Source of the DNA: CAZQKW01 sp964594075
GTDB taxonomy: Bacteria > Desulfobacterota > WTBG01 > CAIYCZ01
Reading direction: 5' to 3'
DNA length: 57,426 nucleotides
Assembly: GCA_964594075.1 (NCBI GenBank)
Contig: CAZQKW010000024.1
Span: forward strand, 1 to 57,426
Shown: positions 35,209 to 43,816 of the stretch, in pieces
How positions within the stretch are numbered: the stretch's first letter is position 1
How the letters are laid out: each line of letters opens with the position of its first letter
Translations under genes and position numbers: made by a program
The notes under the pieces: generated by a model
The model's input: the letters and a program-made list of their open reading frames with translations, nothing else
What the model was told of the DNA's origin: nothing
Database searches by the model: none

Positions 35209-36450
35209 ATGAGCACATCCTCCCTGCGATCGCTTGGCATTATAGCGGTGATAACCGCAACTACGTATCTTGCAGCCATTCCCCTGTTACGGATCCTGGG
35301 AAGCTGCCCCCATCCATTAATAACGGATATAACCGCGCAGGAATCGGGAGATATTCATGATTTTTATTGGAAGATAAACCAGGTTACTATCGCGCGGGCG
35401 AACATTCAGGATTCATTAACAGTACAGTTTATGCATAGTGTGCCAAATTTTAGCTTTTACTCTATAAAAACAGCGCCTGACGGTAACTGGAAAAAGCTGG
35501 ATGGCGATACCGCGATAATGTTAACGCCGGATAGCGGCCGGTCGTCTTTTTTTATTAAAGCAACAAACCTGTTTGGCGCCGAAACAGCCTCTTTTTATTA
35601 TACCGTTGCCATAAGAGATAACCGGCCCTCTGTCACGCCGCATGTTTCCTGCAGGACTCTGCGTGATATTCCCTTCAGGTTTGAACAGTTCGCCACCCCA
35701 GACATGAACTATTTACAGACGCAGACCGCTCCTGTTGCAGCCTCAACGACTGATGAGTGGCAGAAATATCTCGCCCTGCGCTCATGGGTTAACGCCACCG
35801 TTCCGTTTGGCAACCCCCGCAGAGATTCAAACTGGAACGCCGCAGAAATCCTCAAAGAGATACGCGAACGCCGTGGAGCAGCTTTTTTATGCGATGAGCA
35901 TGCAGCAGTATTTGTGGGTGCCTGTATCAGCAATGGCCTCAATGCACGCATGGTTTATCTCAGGAGCGAAACAGGCAAGGGCCACTACGCGGCAGAGGTG
36001 TGGTCTAATCAGCAGCAAAAATGGGTTTATATGGATCCGCTCTATGACTTCAGCTATTGCGACAACGCCGTCTGTTATACAACGCTTGATCTTCACAACC
36101 TCTATCTTAAAACCCGGCATGGCCGTTCTCAAACCCCGCGGGGCTTTTTCCCTAATCAGGATTATTTGAATTTATTTTCCGCATTTCAAATAATTATGGC
36201 AAATGATTTTCTCTCTCATCCGTATCAGAGTGTATTTGATATCATTAGCGGCAGAATAAAGACGTTGCGCTGGCTGGATGCCGACACTCCCCGGCTGAAT
36301 AAATGGCGTGTCGCAGGGGAGCTAATCCTGTTTTATTATGTTCCTAAAATTGGCAGGCCTTTGATATTGTGTGCGGGTTTTAGTGCTGCGATGATAGTGA
36401 TTGCGGGTGCGGCACGAAAAAAAACGAAACGGGATGTGGTTCTGACATGA
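35209..36450 (+). CDS. Membrane-anchored transglutaminase-like protein
   Basis: This is a 413-residue protein. An N-terminal hydrophobic segment (about 9-30) and a C-terminal helix (about 380-400) bracket an exported or membrane-held region. A beta-rich part (70-145) precedes a transglutaminase-like core: nucleophile Cys in FLCDEHAAVFVGACI, His in GKGHYAAEVW, and Asp in WVYMDPLYD, so the Cys-His-Asp triad is intact. Such domains act as peptidases, amidases or crosslinkers. Between two glycosyltransferase genes, it may attach glycan or process a surface protein. The next gene starts four bases before its stop. Confidence 0.75.
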   Translation: MSTSSLRSLGIIAVITATTYLAAIPLLRILGSCPHPLITDITAQESGDIHDFYWKINQVTIARANIQDSLTVQFMHSVPNFSFYSIKTAPDGNWKKLDGDTAIMLTPDSGRSSFFIKATNLFGAETASFYYTVAIRDNRPSVTPHVSCRTLRDIPFRFEQFATPDMNYLQTQTAPVAASTTDEWQKYLALRSWVNATVPFGNPRRDSNWNAAEILKEIRERRGAAFLCDEHAAVFVGACISNGLNARMVYLRSETGKGHYAAEVWSNQQQKWVYMDPLYDFSYCDNAVCYTTLDLHNLYLKTRHGRSQTPRGFFPNQDYLNLFSAFQIIMANDFLSHPYQSVFDIISGRIKTLRWLDADTPRLNKWRVAGELILFYYVPKIGRPLILCAGFSAAMIVIAGAARKKTKRDVVLT

Positions 36451-37574
36451 AACCGCGCATCCTCATGATCATCTCTTTTTTTTATCCACACCTTGGCGGA
36501 ACAGAACAGCAGGCCCTGAGGCTTGCAGAACATCTGGTCAAGCGCGAGATACCGGTCTGCGTTCTTACCAGAAAGTTTAAGGGTATTCCTGCTCATGAAG
36601 TAATTCAGGGCATACCGGTCTATCGCTCAATCTATACGCTTCCATGGGGCAAATGGTTTGCGGTGACCTATATGCTGTCAGTATTCTGGTTTCTTCTCCG
36701 CAAACGGCATACCTACGACATTATCCACTGCCATCTTTTACAGGGTTTTCATTCAGTTGTCGCCGTAATAGTCAAAGCGCTTTTCGGGAAAAAGGTAATC
36801 ATAAAGGTCGGGGCAACCGGACTGTTGAGCGATTTTTTGATGATGCGAGAAGTTTTTGGGGGAGATTTTTTATTAAAAAAAATCAAACGCGTGGACAAAC
36901 TTATTACCGTATGTTCCCAGTCCACTGCCGAGGCGCTGCAACACGGATTTGCCGCCCGCCAGATTGTCCAGATTCCTAACGGTGTGGATACCAATCAATT
37001 CCAGCCGTGTTTATCATCTGATAACCGTAACAGCATCACTTTTGTCGGCAGACTGGATCATATGAAGGGTGTTCATATTCTGCTTGAGGCATGTAAGAAA
37101 CTTAAAATGCAAGGATTGAACCCACCGGTCAACATTGTTGGTGACGGGCCGGAAAGAGAAGCGCTTAAAAACTTTGCAATGCGCTTAGGGCTGGCAGATG
37201 TCGTAAATTTTCATGGAGAGATAGCTGATATTAGACCGTTCCTGAAAAGATCAGCGATGTTTGTACTCCCGTCTTTTTCCGAGGGGTTGTCCAATGTGCT
37301 GCTTGAAGCAATGGCCTGCGGTTTGCCGGTTATCGCAACCCGGGTAGGCGGGAATATGGATCTTATCCGTGATGGCGAGAATGGTATTCTGGTGGATTCG
37401 GCAAATGCCGAACAACTATTTGAAGCGATAAAAACTGTTTTGCAGGACAAAAATCTTGCGGAAAAGCTCGGCAAAAAGGCCCGCAAGACCGTTGAACAAA
37501 AGTTTTCCATGGAAGCAATTACCGATCATTATGTTTTATTATATAACGAGTTGAGCGATTCCAACATATCGTAA
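36447..37574 (+). CDS. Glycosyltransferase family 4
   Basis: This 375-residue GT-B enzyme begins MIISFFYPHLGGTEQQALRL. The donor domain has FVGRLDHMKGVHIL, GDGPEREALK and the motif PSFSEGLSNVLLEAMACG. It overlaps the transglutaminase-like gene by four bases (ATGA) and is the last gene of the glycan locus before the tRNA cluster. Confidence 0.9.
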   Translation: MKPRILMIISFFYPHLGGTEQQALRLAEHLVKREIPVCVLTRKFKGIPAHEVIQGIPVYRSIYTLPWGKWFAVTYMLSVFWFLLRKRHTYDIIHCHLLQGFHSVVAVIVKALFGKKVIIKVGATGLLSDFLMMREVFGGDFLLKKIKRVDKLITVCSQSTAEALQHGFAARQIVQIPNGVDTNQFQPCLSSDNRNSITFVGRLDHMKGVHILLEACKKLKMQGLNPPVNIVGDGPEREALKNFAMRLGLADVVNFHGEIADIRPFLKRSAMFVLPSFSEGLSNVLLEAMACGLPVIATRVGGNMDLIRDGENGILVDSANAEQLFEAIKTVLQDKNLAEKLGKKARKTVEQKFSMEAITDHYVLLYNELSDSNIS

Positions 37575-37616
37575 CTATTTGACAGATACCGGCATTAATG
37601 ATATTTATGCTATCTG

Positions 37617-37693
<77 letters not shown>

Positions 37694-37754
37694 GAAAATG
37701 ACTGATATGCAACTTCCAAAGAAATAAAAACTATATTCAATAATTCGATGTGAT

Positions 37755-37832
37755 GGTGGGTGTAGCTCAGTTGGTTAGAGCACCAGGTTGTGGCCCTGGT
37801 GGCCGAGGGTTCGAGTCCCTTCACCCACCCCA
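37755..37832 (+). tRNA. tRNA-His (anticodon GUG)
   Basis: The acceptor GTGGGTG pairs with CACCCAC, with the extra 5' G(-1) opposite C73 that marks tRNA-His. The anticodon is GTG and CCA is encoded. Confidence 0.97.
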
Positions 37833-37837
37833 TACAC

Positions 37838-37914
37838 GCGCCCGTAGCTCAGTTGGATAGAGCGTCGGACTTCGAATCCGCAGGTCGCCCGTTCGAGTCG
37901 GGCTGGGCGCGCCA
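37838..37914 (+). tRNA. tRNA-Arg (anticodon UCG)
   Basis: The acceptor GCGCCCG pairs with TGGGCGC (one G-U pair), the anticodon is TCG, and CCA is encoded. Only five bases separate it from tRNA-His, so the two share a transcript. Confidence 0.97.
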
Positions 37915-37923
37915 AGCGATTAC

Positions 37924-37966
37924 AATGGGTTAGATGCCTTACTGCACGATGTCTAACCCATTTTTT
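37924..37966 (+). terminator. Terminator of the tRNA cluster
   Basis: AATGGGTTAGA pairs perfectly with TCTAACCCATT across a 17-base loop, followed by a run of T. It ends the tRNA transcript. Confidence 0.9.
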
Positions 37967-38004
37967 GTAGTTCTTCTTATAGAGTTCTAAAAAAACAACA
38001 GGTA

Positions 38005-38202
38005 TGCCTAAATATAGGATCAATTATTTCAAGATTTTTTATCCTGTCAAAGGGGAAGTTTTTTCTTTTTGGCCCCCAGGGAACGGGCACATCAAACCTG
38101 TTTCGCCATATGTGGCAAGACTCTGTATGGATTGATTTATTGCCGCCCGATCTCTTCTGTTCATATCAGGCGCGCTCGGAATGCCTGCGAGGCTTAACCT
38201 GA
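38005..38202 (+). pseudogene. Truncated AAA ATPase (DUF4143/AAA_14 family) fragment
   Basis: A 65-codon frame reads like the N-terminus of the DUF4143-type AAA ATPases: SKGKFFLFGPQGTGTSN followed by VWIDLLPPDLFC and YQARSECLRGLT. Family members are about 380-450 residues long and have a lysine in the P-loop (GxGKS); here that position is threonine. The frame ends at TGA 38200-38202 and nothing downstream continues it. It looks like a decayed insertion beside the tRNA cluster. The family assignment rests on the P-loop context and the WIDLL-P-LF pattern. Confidence 0.6.
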
Positions 38203-38318
38203 AATAAAAGTTACCACTAATCTTCTTACTATTTTTTATTTTTTAATACAGATTACTAACGAGATGAAAAATCGAGCCGATAAGTTCAAGAAATTTTAAT
38301 AGAAAGGCGGTAAAAAAC

Positions 38319-38552
38319 ATGTCACCAATTGGCGGGTATGATTTACTCTATAGCGATATAACGGTAAAGTTAACTGACGGTTCTATTATAAAAGGCAAGG
38401 TTAATCATGGCCATGATTTCAAACGATTGTCAGATTATATAAAACTCTCTTCGGACAAATTTATCACTATTATTTCAGAGGAAACACCTGATAAGCCAAA
38501 GAATGTGCGCGTAATTAACAAAGACCACATAGTATGGGCTGACCTGGAATAA
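38319..38552 (+). CDS. Small conserved-looking beta-rich protein (DUF6812-like)
   Basis: This is a 77-residue protein with a good ribosome-binding site (AAAGGCGG, 38304-38311). The pattern LTDGSIIKGKV, then DKFITIISEE, then VRVINKDHIVWADLE suggests a small Sm- or SH3-like beta barrel similar to short hypothetical proteins of the DUF6812 type. No catalytic residues are visible. It sits alone between the AAA fragment and the GHKL gene. Function unknown. Confidence 0.65.
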   Translation: MSPIGGYDLLYSDITVKLTDGSIIKGKVNHGHDFKRLSDYIKLSSDKFITIISEETPDKPKNVRVINKDHIVWADLE

Positions 38553-38920
38553 CAGTCAACTGCCCGAAGAGCGCTCTGTTTCCTCCATAACTCATCAAGT
38601 AACATTATCTCTATTCTCCACCCTTCATAAAACTTTTTGTCAGAACCCCAAACCGTGCCCGATTTCTTTATTCCATGACCAGTCAAAAGTGAGCATAACA
38701 AGAGGTTGCTGTCCCTTCATAACCCTCAGGGCATCGGCTCACCCGTTCCCATTGACGCATTCCTTTATGAGAGCTTTTGTAACGGTCATTGCGAAGATAT
38801 GTGAAGGCAGGATATATAACTTGTTTACCAGAACGTAATTTTCCGATTGCGCCGGGTAAAAAATACAGGTAATTATACACTTTTGACATGCAGCTTAAGC
38901 ACGCGATCGGGTAGCACAAT
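38553..38920. other. Intergenic stretch without a recognisable gene
   Basis: About 370 bases. Open frames exist on the minus strand (38683-38919 and 38435-38701), but neither has a ribosome-binding site or recognisable residues and they overlap each other. The promoter of the GHKL gene should lie here, though no strong -35/-10 pair stood out. Confidence 0.4.
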
Positions 38921-40717
38921 ATGACAACGAAAAAGAGTAATTATCACAAAGGAAAATTGCGCATCGGGGACAACTGGAATGCGATCACCATTATAGCTCT
39001 TTCGCAAACTAATCCGCTGAAAGCAATAGCGGAATTCGTTGAGAATAGTATTGATGCCCGTGCAAAAAATATCACGATTATTCGCGGGCAGGCACACGGC
39101 GAGGCGTTTCTGAAGATCATTGATGATGGAGAGGGCATTCAACGCACCGATTCAGGGCTTCCCGACTTTGCCTATGTTGCAACCCACATTTGTGATTCAA
39201 TTAAACGTCAAATGAAGGCTCACGGGGTCAAGGGCATTCAGGGTGAATTCGGCATTGGGCTTCTCAGCTTCTGGACAGTAGGGGAAGAGCTGATTATGAC
39301 CACAGCCGGCAGCGGCGGAAAAAATTACCAGATGCGCATGTCAAAGGGCGATCCCGGCTACACAGTTCAAGAAAAACGCACGTTGTTGCCGGTTGCGGGC
39401 GTTGAGCTGGTCATAAAGCCCTTGCTGCCAGGTGTCCGGCAACTCAGCGGAGAAAAAATCCAGTGGTACTTAGCATCAGAACTGCGGGACAGAATTCGCG
39501 CGAGCGGGGTAAAGATAAAGGTTATTGACCACAGATCACGCAAAGAGTTTATGGTTGAACCCCGCGAATTTACCGGACGATTGCTGCATAACTTGGGACC
39601 TATACCGGCCCCTCGGGGTGATGTATATATTGAACTTTACCTGGGCGAACCGGAAAACCAGGGACATATCAGCCTGTACCGGTCAGGCACGCGAATTTTT
39701 GAAGATATGCGAGAGCTTGACGTGTTTAACCATGAGCCGTGGTCATCACCTTATTTACAGGGAATTATTGATGCGCCATTTCTCAATATAACGCCGGGAA
39801 CGCGCAGCGGGATCCTTTATGATGACGCATTACAGGAGTTATGTGGCGCGCTGGCTTCCGTCGAGCAGCAGCTCATTGATATTATTGACGAGCAGCGCCG
39901 GGCCGAGGAAGAACGCGCCAGTGCAAAAATTTTACGCTCTGTCCAAAAAGCCTTAAAGGAGGCAGTCCTTTCGTTGCCGGCAGAAGAATATGACTGGTTT
40001 GATATACATGTCCAGAGCCAGCAGCGCTCAGCAAAATCACGGGCCGGTCAACCCGAGATTCTGGGGGACACTGCTGCCGCTGTCCCGGTGGCGAAACCCA
40101 GCAGGAGTGTTCAGAAGCAATTTTTCGAATATGCCGGTCCGCTTTTCAGTGTCAGGATTATACCCCAGTCATGCGTCATTCCGGTGGGTGAGACAAAAAC
40201 ATTCCGGGCCTTGGCACGGGATCGGAACCAAAAACCGGTAGAAGAGAATCTTGCTTTTCTCTGGGAAATTCTGGAAGGCGAGGGAAAACTGGAATCAAGC
40301 GGCAGCGAAATAGCGGTTTTCACCGCATCGCAAACCCCCGGCCTTATTAGAATCATGGTAACTGCAACCCAGGGAGAAATAACCTGCTGCGGAGAGGCAA
40401 TCATTACGGCAACAGAATCGCTTGTTACGGAAAACACCAAAACGCCGACACTTCATCAGGGACTACCCGGTTATACCTATAAAAAGGCGCCGGGCGAACT
40501 GTGGCGGTCATATTATAATGAGGAACAGAACGTCATCGTCATCAACAATGGCCATCGGGATTTTGTGTTTTCGTCAAAAAACAAAGCCCTCAAAATACGC
40601 TATATTGCCCGCCTGTTTGCCAAGGAATTGGTGCACAAGAATTTCAAAGGCATTCCGCCTGCTGAACTGCTGGAGCGCATGATCGAACTTACCCTTTATA
40701 TGGAAGAGAATCTTTAG
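38921..40717 (+). CDS. GHKL (Hsp90/MutL/MORC-like) ATPase with Ig-like region
   Basis: This is a 598-residue protein. The N-terminal GHKL ATPase has the Bergerat motifs: AIAEFVENSIDARA (catalytic Glu and Mg-binding Asn, about residue 40), IDDGEGI (about 68) and GEFGIGLLSF (about 108). A transducer-like domain follows (about 170-300, with ISLYRSGTRI), then a charged helix (310-345, EEQRRAEEERAS-like), an Ig-like beta domain (about 405-500, VIPVGETKTFRALARD and FLWEILEGEG) and a conserved-looking C-terminal helical part (520-598). Overall order resembles prokaryotic MORC/MutL relatives, which are often linked to genome defence. No restriction or defence partner is adjacent. Confidence 0.75.
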   Translation: MTTKKSNYHKGKLRIGDNWNAITIIALSQTNPLKAIAEFVENSIDARAKNITIIRGQAHGEAFLKIIDDGEGIQRTDSGLPDFAYVATHICDSIKRQMKAHGVKGIQGEFGIGLLSFWTVGEELIMTTAGSGGKNYQMRMSKGDPGYTVQEKRTLLPVAGVELVIKPLLPGVRQLSGEKIQWYLASELRDRIRASGVKIKVIDHRSRKEFMVEPREFTGRLLHNLGPIPAPRGDVYIELYLGEPENQGHISLYRSGTRIFEDMRELDVFNHEPWSSPYLQGIIDAPFLNITPGTRSGILYDDALQELCGALASVEQQLIDIIDEQRRAEEERASAKILRSVQKALKEAVLSLPAEEYDWFDIHVQSQQRSAKSRAGQPEILGDTAAAVPVAKPSRSVQKQFFEYAGPLFSVRIIPQSCVIPVGETKTFRALARDRNQKPVEENLAFLWEILEGEGKLESSGSEIAVFTASQTPGLIRIMVTATQGEITCCGEAIITATESLVTENTKTPTLHQGLPGYTYKKAPGELWRSYYNEEQNVIVINNGHRDFVFSSKNKALKIRYIARLFAKELVHKNFKGIPPAELLERMIELTLYMEENL

Positions 40718-41236
40718 CTTTCAGGCAAAGAAGCTTGATCCGCACATCAATCCTTCCCTTTTTCCCGCATACCCTGCAGCCCGTTTATTACCGTCAAATA
40801 TTAAATATTCTGGAAAAAAGGATTTTCAATAAGACAATAAGAACAAGCCTGCGGTCTGGATAACGAGGTACGCACAGAGGTGTTTATAATAAATAAAAAA
40901 ACCCTCAACACTAATGTTTTATTTTAGTGCCGAGGGTATAAAAGGTATTTATATTATTCCATGTCCCCAAAGATGGAGGAGGGGGAACCATCAATAGGGA
41001 CATTACGAAAGGAGTTGAATCACTTTCTAATTAATTAATAACACGTTTTTAAGATTTAGCAAGGGTAAGGTAACAATTTTTTTTTGAAACACTCTCGCAT
41101 GGCTTTTAACTTGCTAAAGACCAGGGCCTATGATAAATATTTTAGCCCGATTACCCCTCGCGCAGGCTCTGTTCGGCAGCGAAGGGGGGCATCCCCGGTT
41201 AGAAGACACAGCGGTTTTATTAAAGGATTTGTATCT
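40718..41236. other. Long structured intergenic region before leuS
   Basis: This 519-base stretch holds no gene. It has two strong inverted repeats (40901-40937 and 40961-41003), described as a candidate RNA. A frame joined to leuS from 41084 is open but lacks any LeuRS-like residues. AAAGGA at 41222-41227 serves the leuS ATG. Confidence 0.5.
40893..41028 (-). ncRNA. Candidate small RNA (minus strand) or leuS leader (plus strand)
   Basis: On the minus strand a possible promoter (TTGCTA 41062-41057, 16-base spacer, TATTAA 41040-41035) would start a transcript near 41028. It passes a hairpin with ATGTCCC/GGGACAT outer arms and ATGG/CCAT inner arms whose loop is C-rich (TTCCCCCTCCT), and ends at a second hairpin (ACCCTC/GAGGGT, ACTAA/TTAGT) followed by seven T. 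The terminator T run exists only on the minus strand. On the plus strand the same folds precede leuS and expose GGAGGAGGGGG. Either reading is inference. Confidence 0.45.
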
Positions 41237-43816
41237 ATGGAGAAGGTCTATAACCCCCACGCTATTGAGGAAAAATGGCAGCGCTCGTGGGAACAGAATA
41301 AAGTATTTAAGGTCAGCGAAGACCCGGGCAAGAAAAAATACTACCTTCTTGAAATGTTCCCCTATCCGTCAGGCCGGATCCACATGGGGCACGTGCGCAA
41401 CTATACCATTGGCGATGTTGTGGCGCGTTTTATGATGATGCGCGGGTATAATGTGCTTCATCCCATGGGATGGGATGCTTTCGGCATGCCGGCAGAAAAT
41501 GCGGCCTTGCAGAGCAACACTCATCCACATGACTGGACGTACCAGAACATTAACACCATGCGGCGCCAGCTCAAGCGGTTGGGTTTCAGCTACGACTGGG
41601 ATCGCGAGCTCGCGACCTGCGATATTATCTACTACAAGTGGGAACAATGGCTGTTTCTCAAAATGTATGAACGCGGCTTGGTATATCGGCGTAAATCGCT
41701 GGTGAACTGGTGCACATCATGCCAGACCGTGCTTGCCAACGAACAGGTTGAAGCAGGGCTGTGCTGGCGCTGTAAAAACGAGGTGGGCCAGAAGGAGCTT
41801 CCGCAGTGGTTTTTTCGCATCACCCGCTATGCTGACGAGCTGCTTGCCGGACTTGATACGCTTACCGGTTGGCCGGAACGTGTTACCACCATGCAGCGCA
41901 ACTGGATCGGCAAAAGCTACGGCGCTGAAATAGATTTTCCCATTGAAAATACCACCCGAAAGATAACGGTCTTCACTACCCGGCCCGACACCCTGTATGG
42001 CGCCACCTTCATGAGTTTAGCTCCGGAGAATCCTCTTGCCCTTGAGCTGGCACAGGGGACACCCCAGGAACACAGTGTTCGCGTTTTCATCGAGCGCATC
42101 CTGAAACAGGATAAAATTGTGCGCTCTTCAGAAGATCTGGAAAAAGAGGGGGTTTTTACCGGCTCCTACTGCATTAATCCGGTTACCGGCTTTAGAATGC
42201 CGGTTTATGTAGCAAACTTTGTACTCATGGAATACGGCACCGGCGCAGTCATGGCGGTGCCTACCCATGACCAGCGCGATTTTGAATTTGCAAAAAAGTA
42301 TAATTTGGACTTAATTGTCGTCATTCAACCGGAGAATGAATGTCTGGATCCCAAAACCATGACCAGCGCCTATGTTGATGACGGCATTATGGTCAATTCG
42401 CGGCAGTTTAATGGTATGAAGAATACCGAAGCCATGGAAAAAATTACCGCATACCTCAGTGAACAGAAGATCGGCAGAAAGGCGGTCAATTTTCGCCTCA
42501 AGGACTGGGGGATTTCCCGGCAGCGTTACTGGGGAAACCCTATCCCTATAATTTATTGCGATATCTGCGGCACGGTGCCGGTTCCGGAACAGGACCTTCC
42601 GGTGGTGCTGCCCAAAGCGGTCACCATTACCGGCATGGGGCAGTCGCCACTTGCGAGCTGTCCGGAATTTGTTAATACCTCATGTCCGGCATGCGGGAAG
42701 CCGGCACAGCGCGAAACCGATACCATGGATACGTTTGTAGAATCGTCCTGGTATTTTGCGCGGTATGCCTGCCCGGAGTTTGACCGGGGACCGCTGGATG
42801 TGGAGCGCGTGCGGTACTGGATGCCGGTTGATCAGTATATTGGGGGTATTGAACACGCGGTGCTGCATCTGCTCTATGCGCGTTTTTTTACCAAGGTATT
42901 GCGTGATCTGGGGCTGGTGGCCGTCAATGAGCCGTTCGTGAATCTGCTGACGCAGGGCATGGTATGTAAGGAAACGCAGCGTTGCCCGTCCCATGGCTGG
43001 CTCTATCCCGAAGAGGTTGACCATGGCAGGTGCCAACAGTGTGGAAAACCGGTTGAGGTGGGCAGAACCGAAAAAATGTCCAAATCCACCAAGAATGTGG
43101 TTGACCCTGAGCAGCTTATCTGCAAATACGGGGCGGACACGGCGCGGCTGTTTTGTCTGTTTGCATCACCGCCGGAAAAAGACCTGGAATGGAGCGATCA
43201 GGGGGTTGAGGGTGCCTACCGTTTTCTATCCCGGGTGTGGCGACTGGTCAGCGAGTATGGCGCAGAGCTCAAAACCGCAAGCCGGATTCCGGAAACTGAC
43301 ACAGAAGATGCGACACTCAGGAATCTCCGGAGAAAAACCCATCAGACCATAAAAAAAGTAACCGAGGACATTAGCGACCGGTTTCATTTCAATACCGCAA
43401 TCAGCGCCGTGATGGAGCTGGTCAATCTGTTGTATCAGATTAATCCCCGCTCTATCCAGGATCAGCAGGTATGGTCTATTTTCAGGGAAGCGGTGGAAAC
43501 GGTCATTCTGCTGCTGTCGCCGATGGTGCCCCATCTCTGCGAAGAACTGTGGCAGGAACTCGGCAATCCGGACACGATTATTAAACACGGATGGCCTCTC
43601 TTTGACGCCACGATTGCAGAAGCTGATGAAGCGGTGATCGTCATTCAGGTGAACGGAAAGCTGCGCGGCCAGATAACGGTCAATGCGCGCGCTTCGGAGG
43701 AAGACGTTAAAGAGCGTGCGCTGGCCTGTGAAAAAGTAAAACCCTGGGTTGCGGGAAAGGCTATTAAAAAAATTATCACCGTGCCGGGCAAACTGATAAA
43801 CATCGTGGTGGCATGA
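41237..43816 (+). CDS. leuS: Leucyl-tRNA synthetase
   Basis: This is an 859-residue class I synthetase of normal bacterial length. The HIGH-type motif is PYPSGRIHMGHVRNY (about residues 42-56) and the KMSKS loop is EKMSKSTKN (about 612-620). The editing domain includes TRPDTLYGATF and GAVMAVPTHDQRD. Cysteine pairs (CDICG, CPACGK and CQQCGK) mark zinc-binding insertions. ATG at 41237 (MEKVYNPHAIEEKW) is chosen because LeuRS sequences start here; the 51 upstream codons are not family-like. The stop overlaps the lptE start. Confidence 0.98.
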   Translation: MEKVYNPHAIEEKWQRSWEQNKVFKVSEDPGKKKYYLLEMFPYPSGRIHMGHVRNYTIGDVVARFMMMRGYNVLHPMGWDAFGMPAENAALQSNTHPHDWTYQNINTMRRQLKRLGFSYDWDRELATCDIIYYKWEQWLFLKMYERGLVYRRKSLVNWCTSCQTVLANEQVEAGLCWRCKNEVGQKELPQWFFRITRYADELLAGLDTLTGWPERVTTMQRNWIGKSYGAEIDFPIENTTRKITVFTTRPDTLYGATFMSLAPENPLALELAQGTPQEHSVRVFIERILKQDKIVRSSEDLEKEGVFTGSYCINPVTGFRMPVYVANFVLMEYGTGAVMAVPTHDQRDFEFAKKYNLDLIVVIQPENECLDPKTMTSAYVDDGIMVNSRQFNGMKNTEAMEKITAYLSEQKIGRKAVNFRLKDWGISRQRYWGNPIPIIYCDICGTVPVPEQDLPVVLPKAVTITGMGQSPLASCPEFVNTSCPACGKPAQRETDTMDTFVESSWYFARYACPEFDRGPLDVERVRYWMPVDQYIGGIEHAVLHLLYARFFTKVLRDLGLVAVNEPFVNLLTQGMVCKETQRCPSHGWLYPEEVDHGRCQQCGKPVEVGRTEKMSKSTKNVVDPEQLICKYGADTARLFCLFASPPEKDLEWSDQGVEGAYRFLSRVWRLVSEYGAELKTASRIPETDTEDATLRNLRRKTHQTIKKVTEDISDRFHFNTAISAVMELVNLLYQINPRSIQDQQVWSIFREAVETVILLLSPMVPHLCEELWQELGNPDTIIKHGWPLFDATIAEADEAVIVIQVNGKLRGQITVNARASEEDVKERALACEKVKPWVAGKAIKKIITVPGKLINIVVA

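Noticed and set aside
38435..38919. Minus-strand frames of 78 and 88 codons upstream of the GHKL gene
   Set aside because: No ribosome-binding site, no recognisable motif, and they overlap each other and the 77-residue protein.
41084..41236. N-terminal extension of leuS
   Set aside because: The 51 extra residues do not resemble LeuRS, whose conserved start is MEKVYNPHAIEEKW at 41237 with a ribosome-binding site just upstream.
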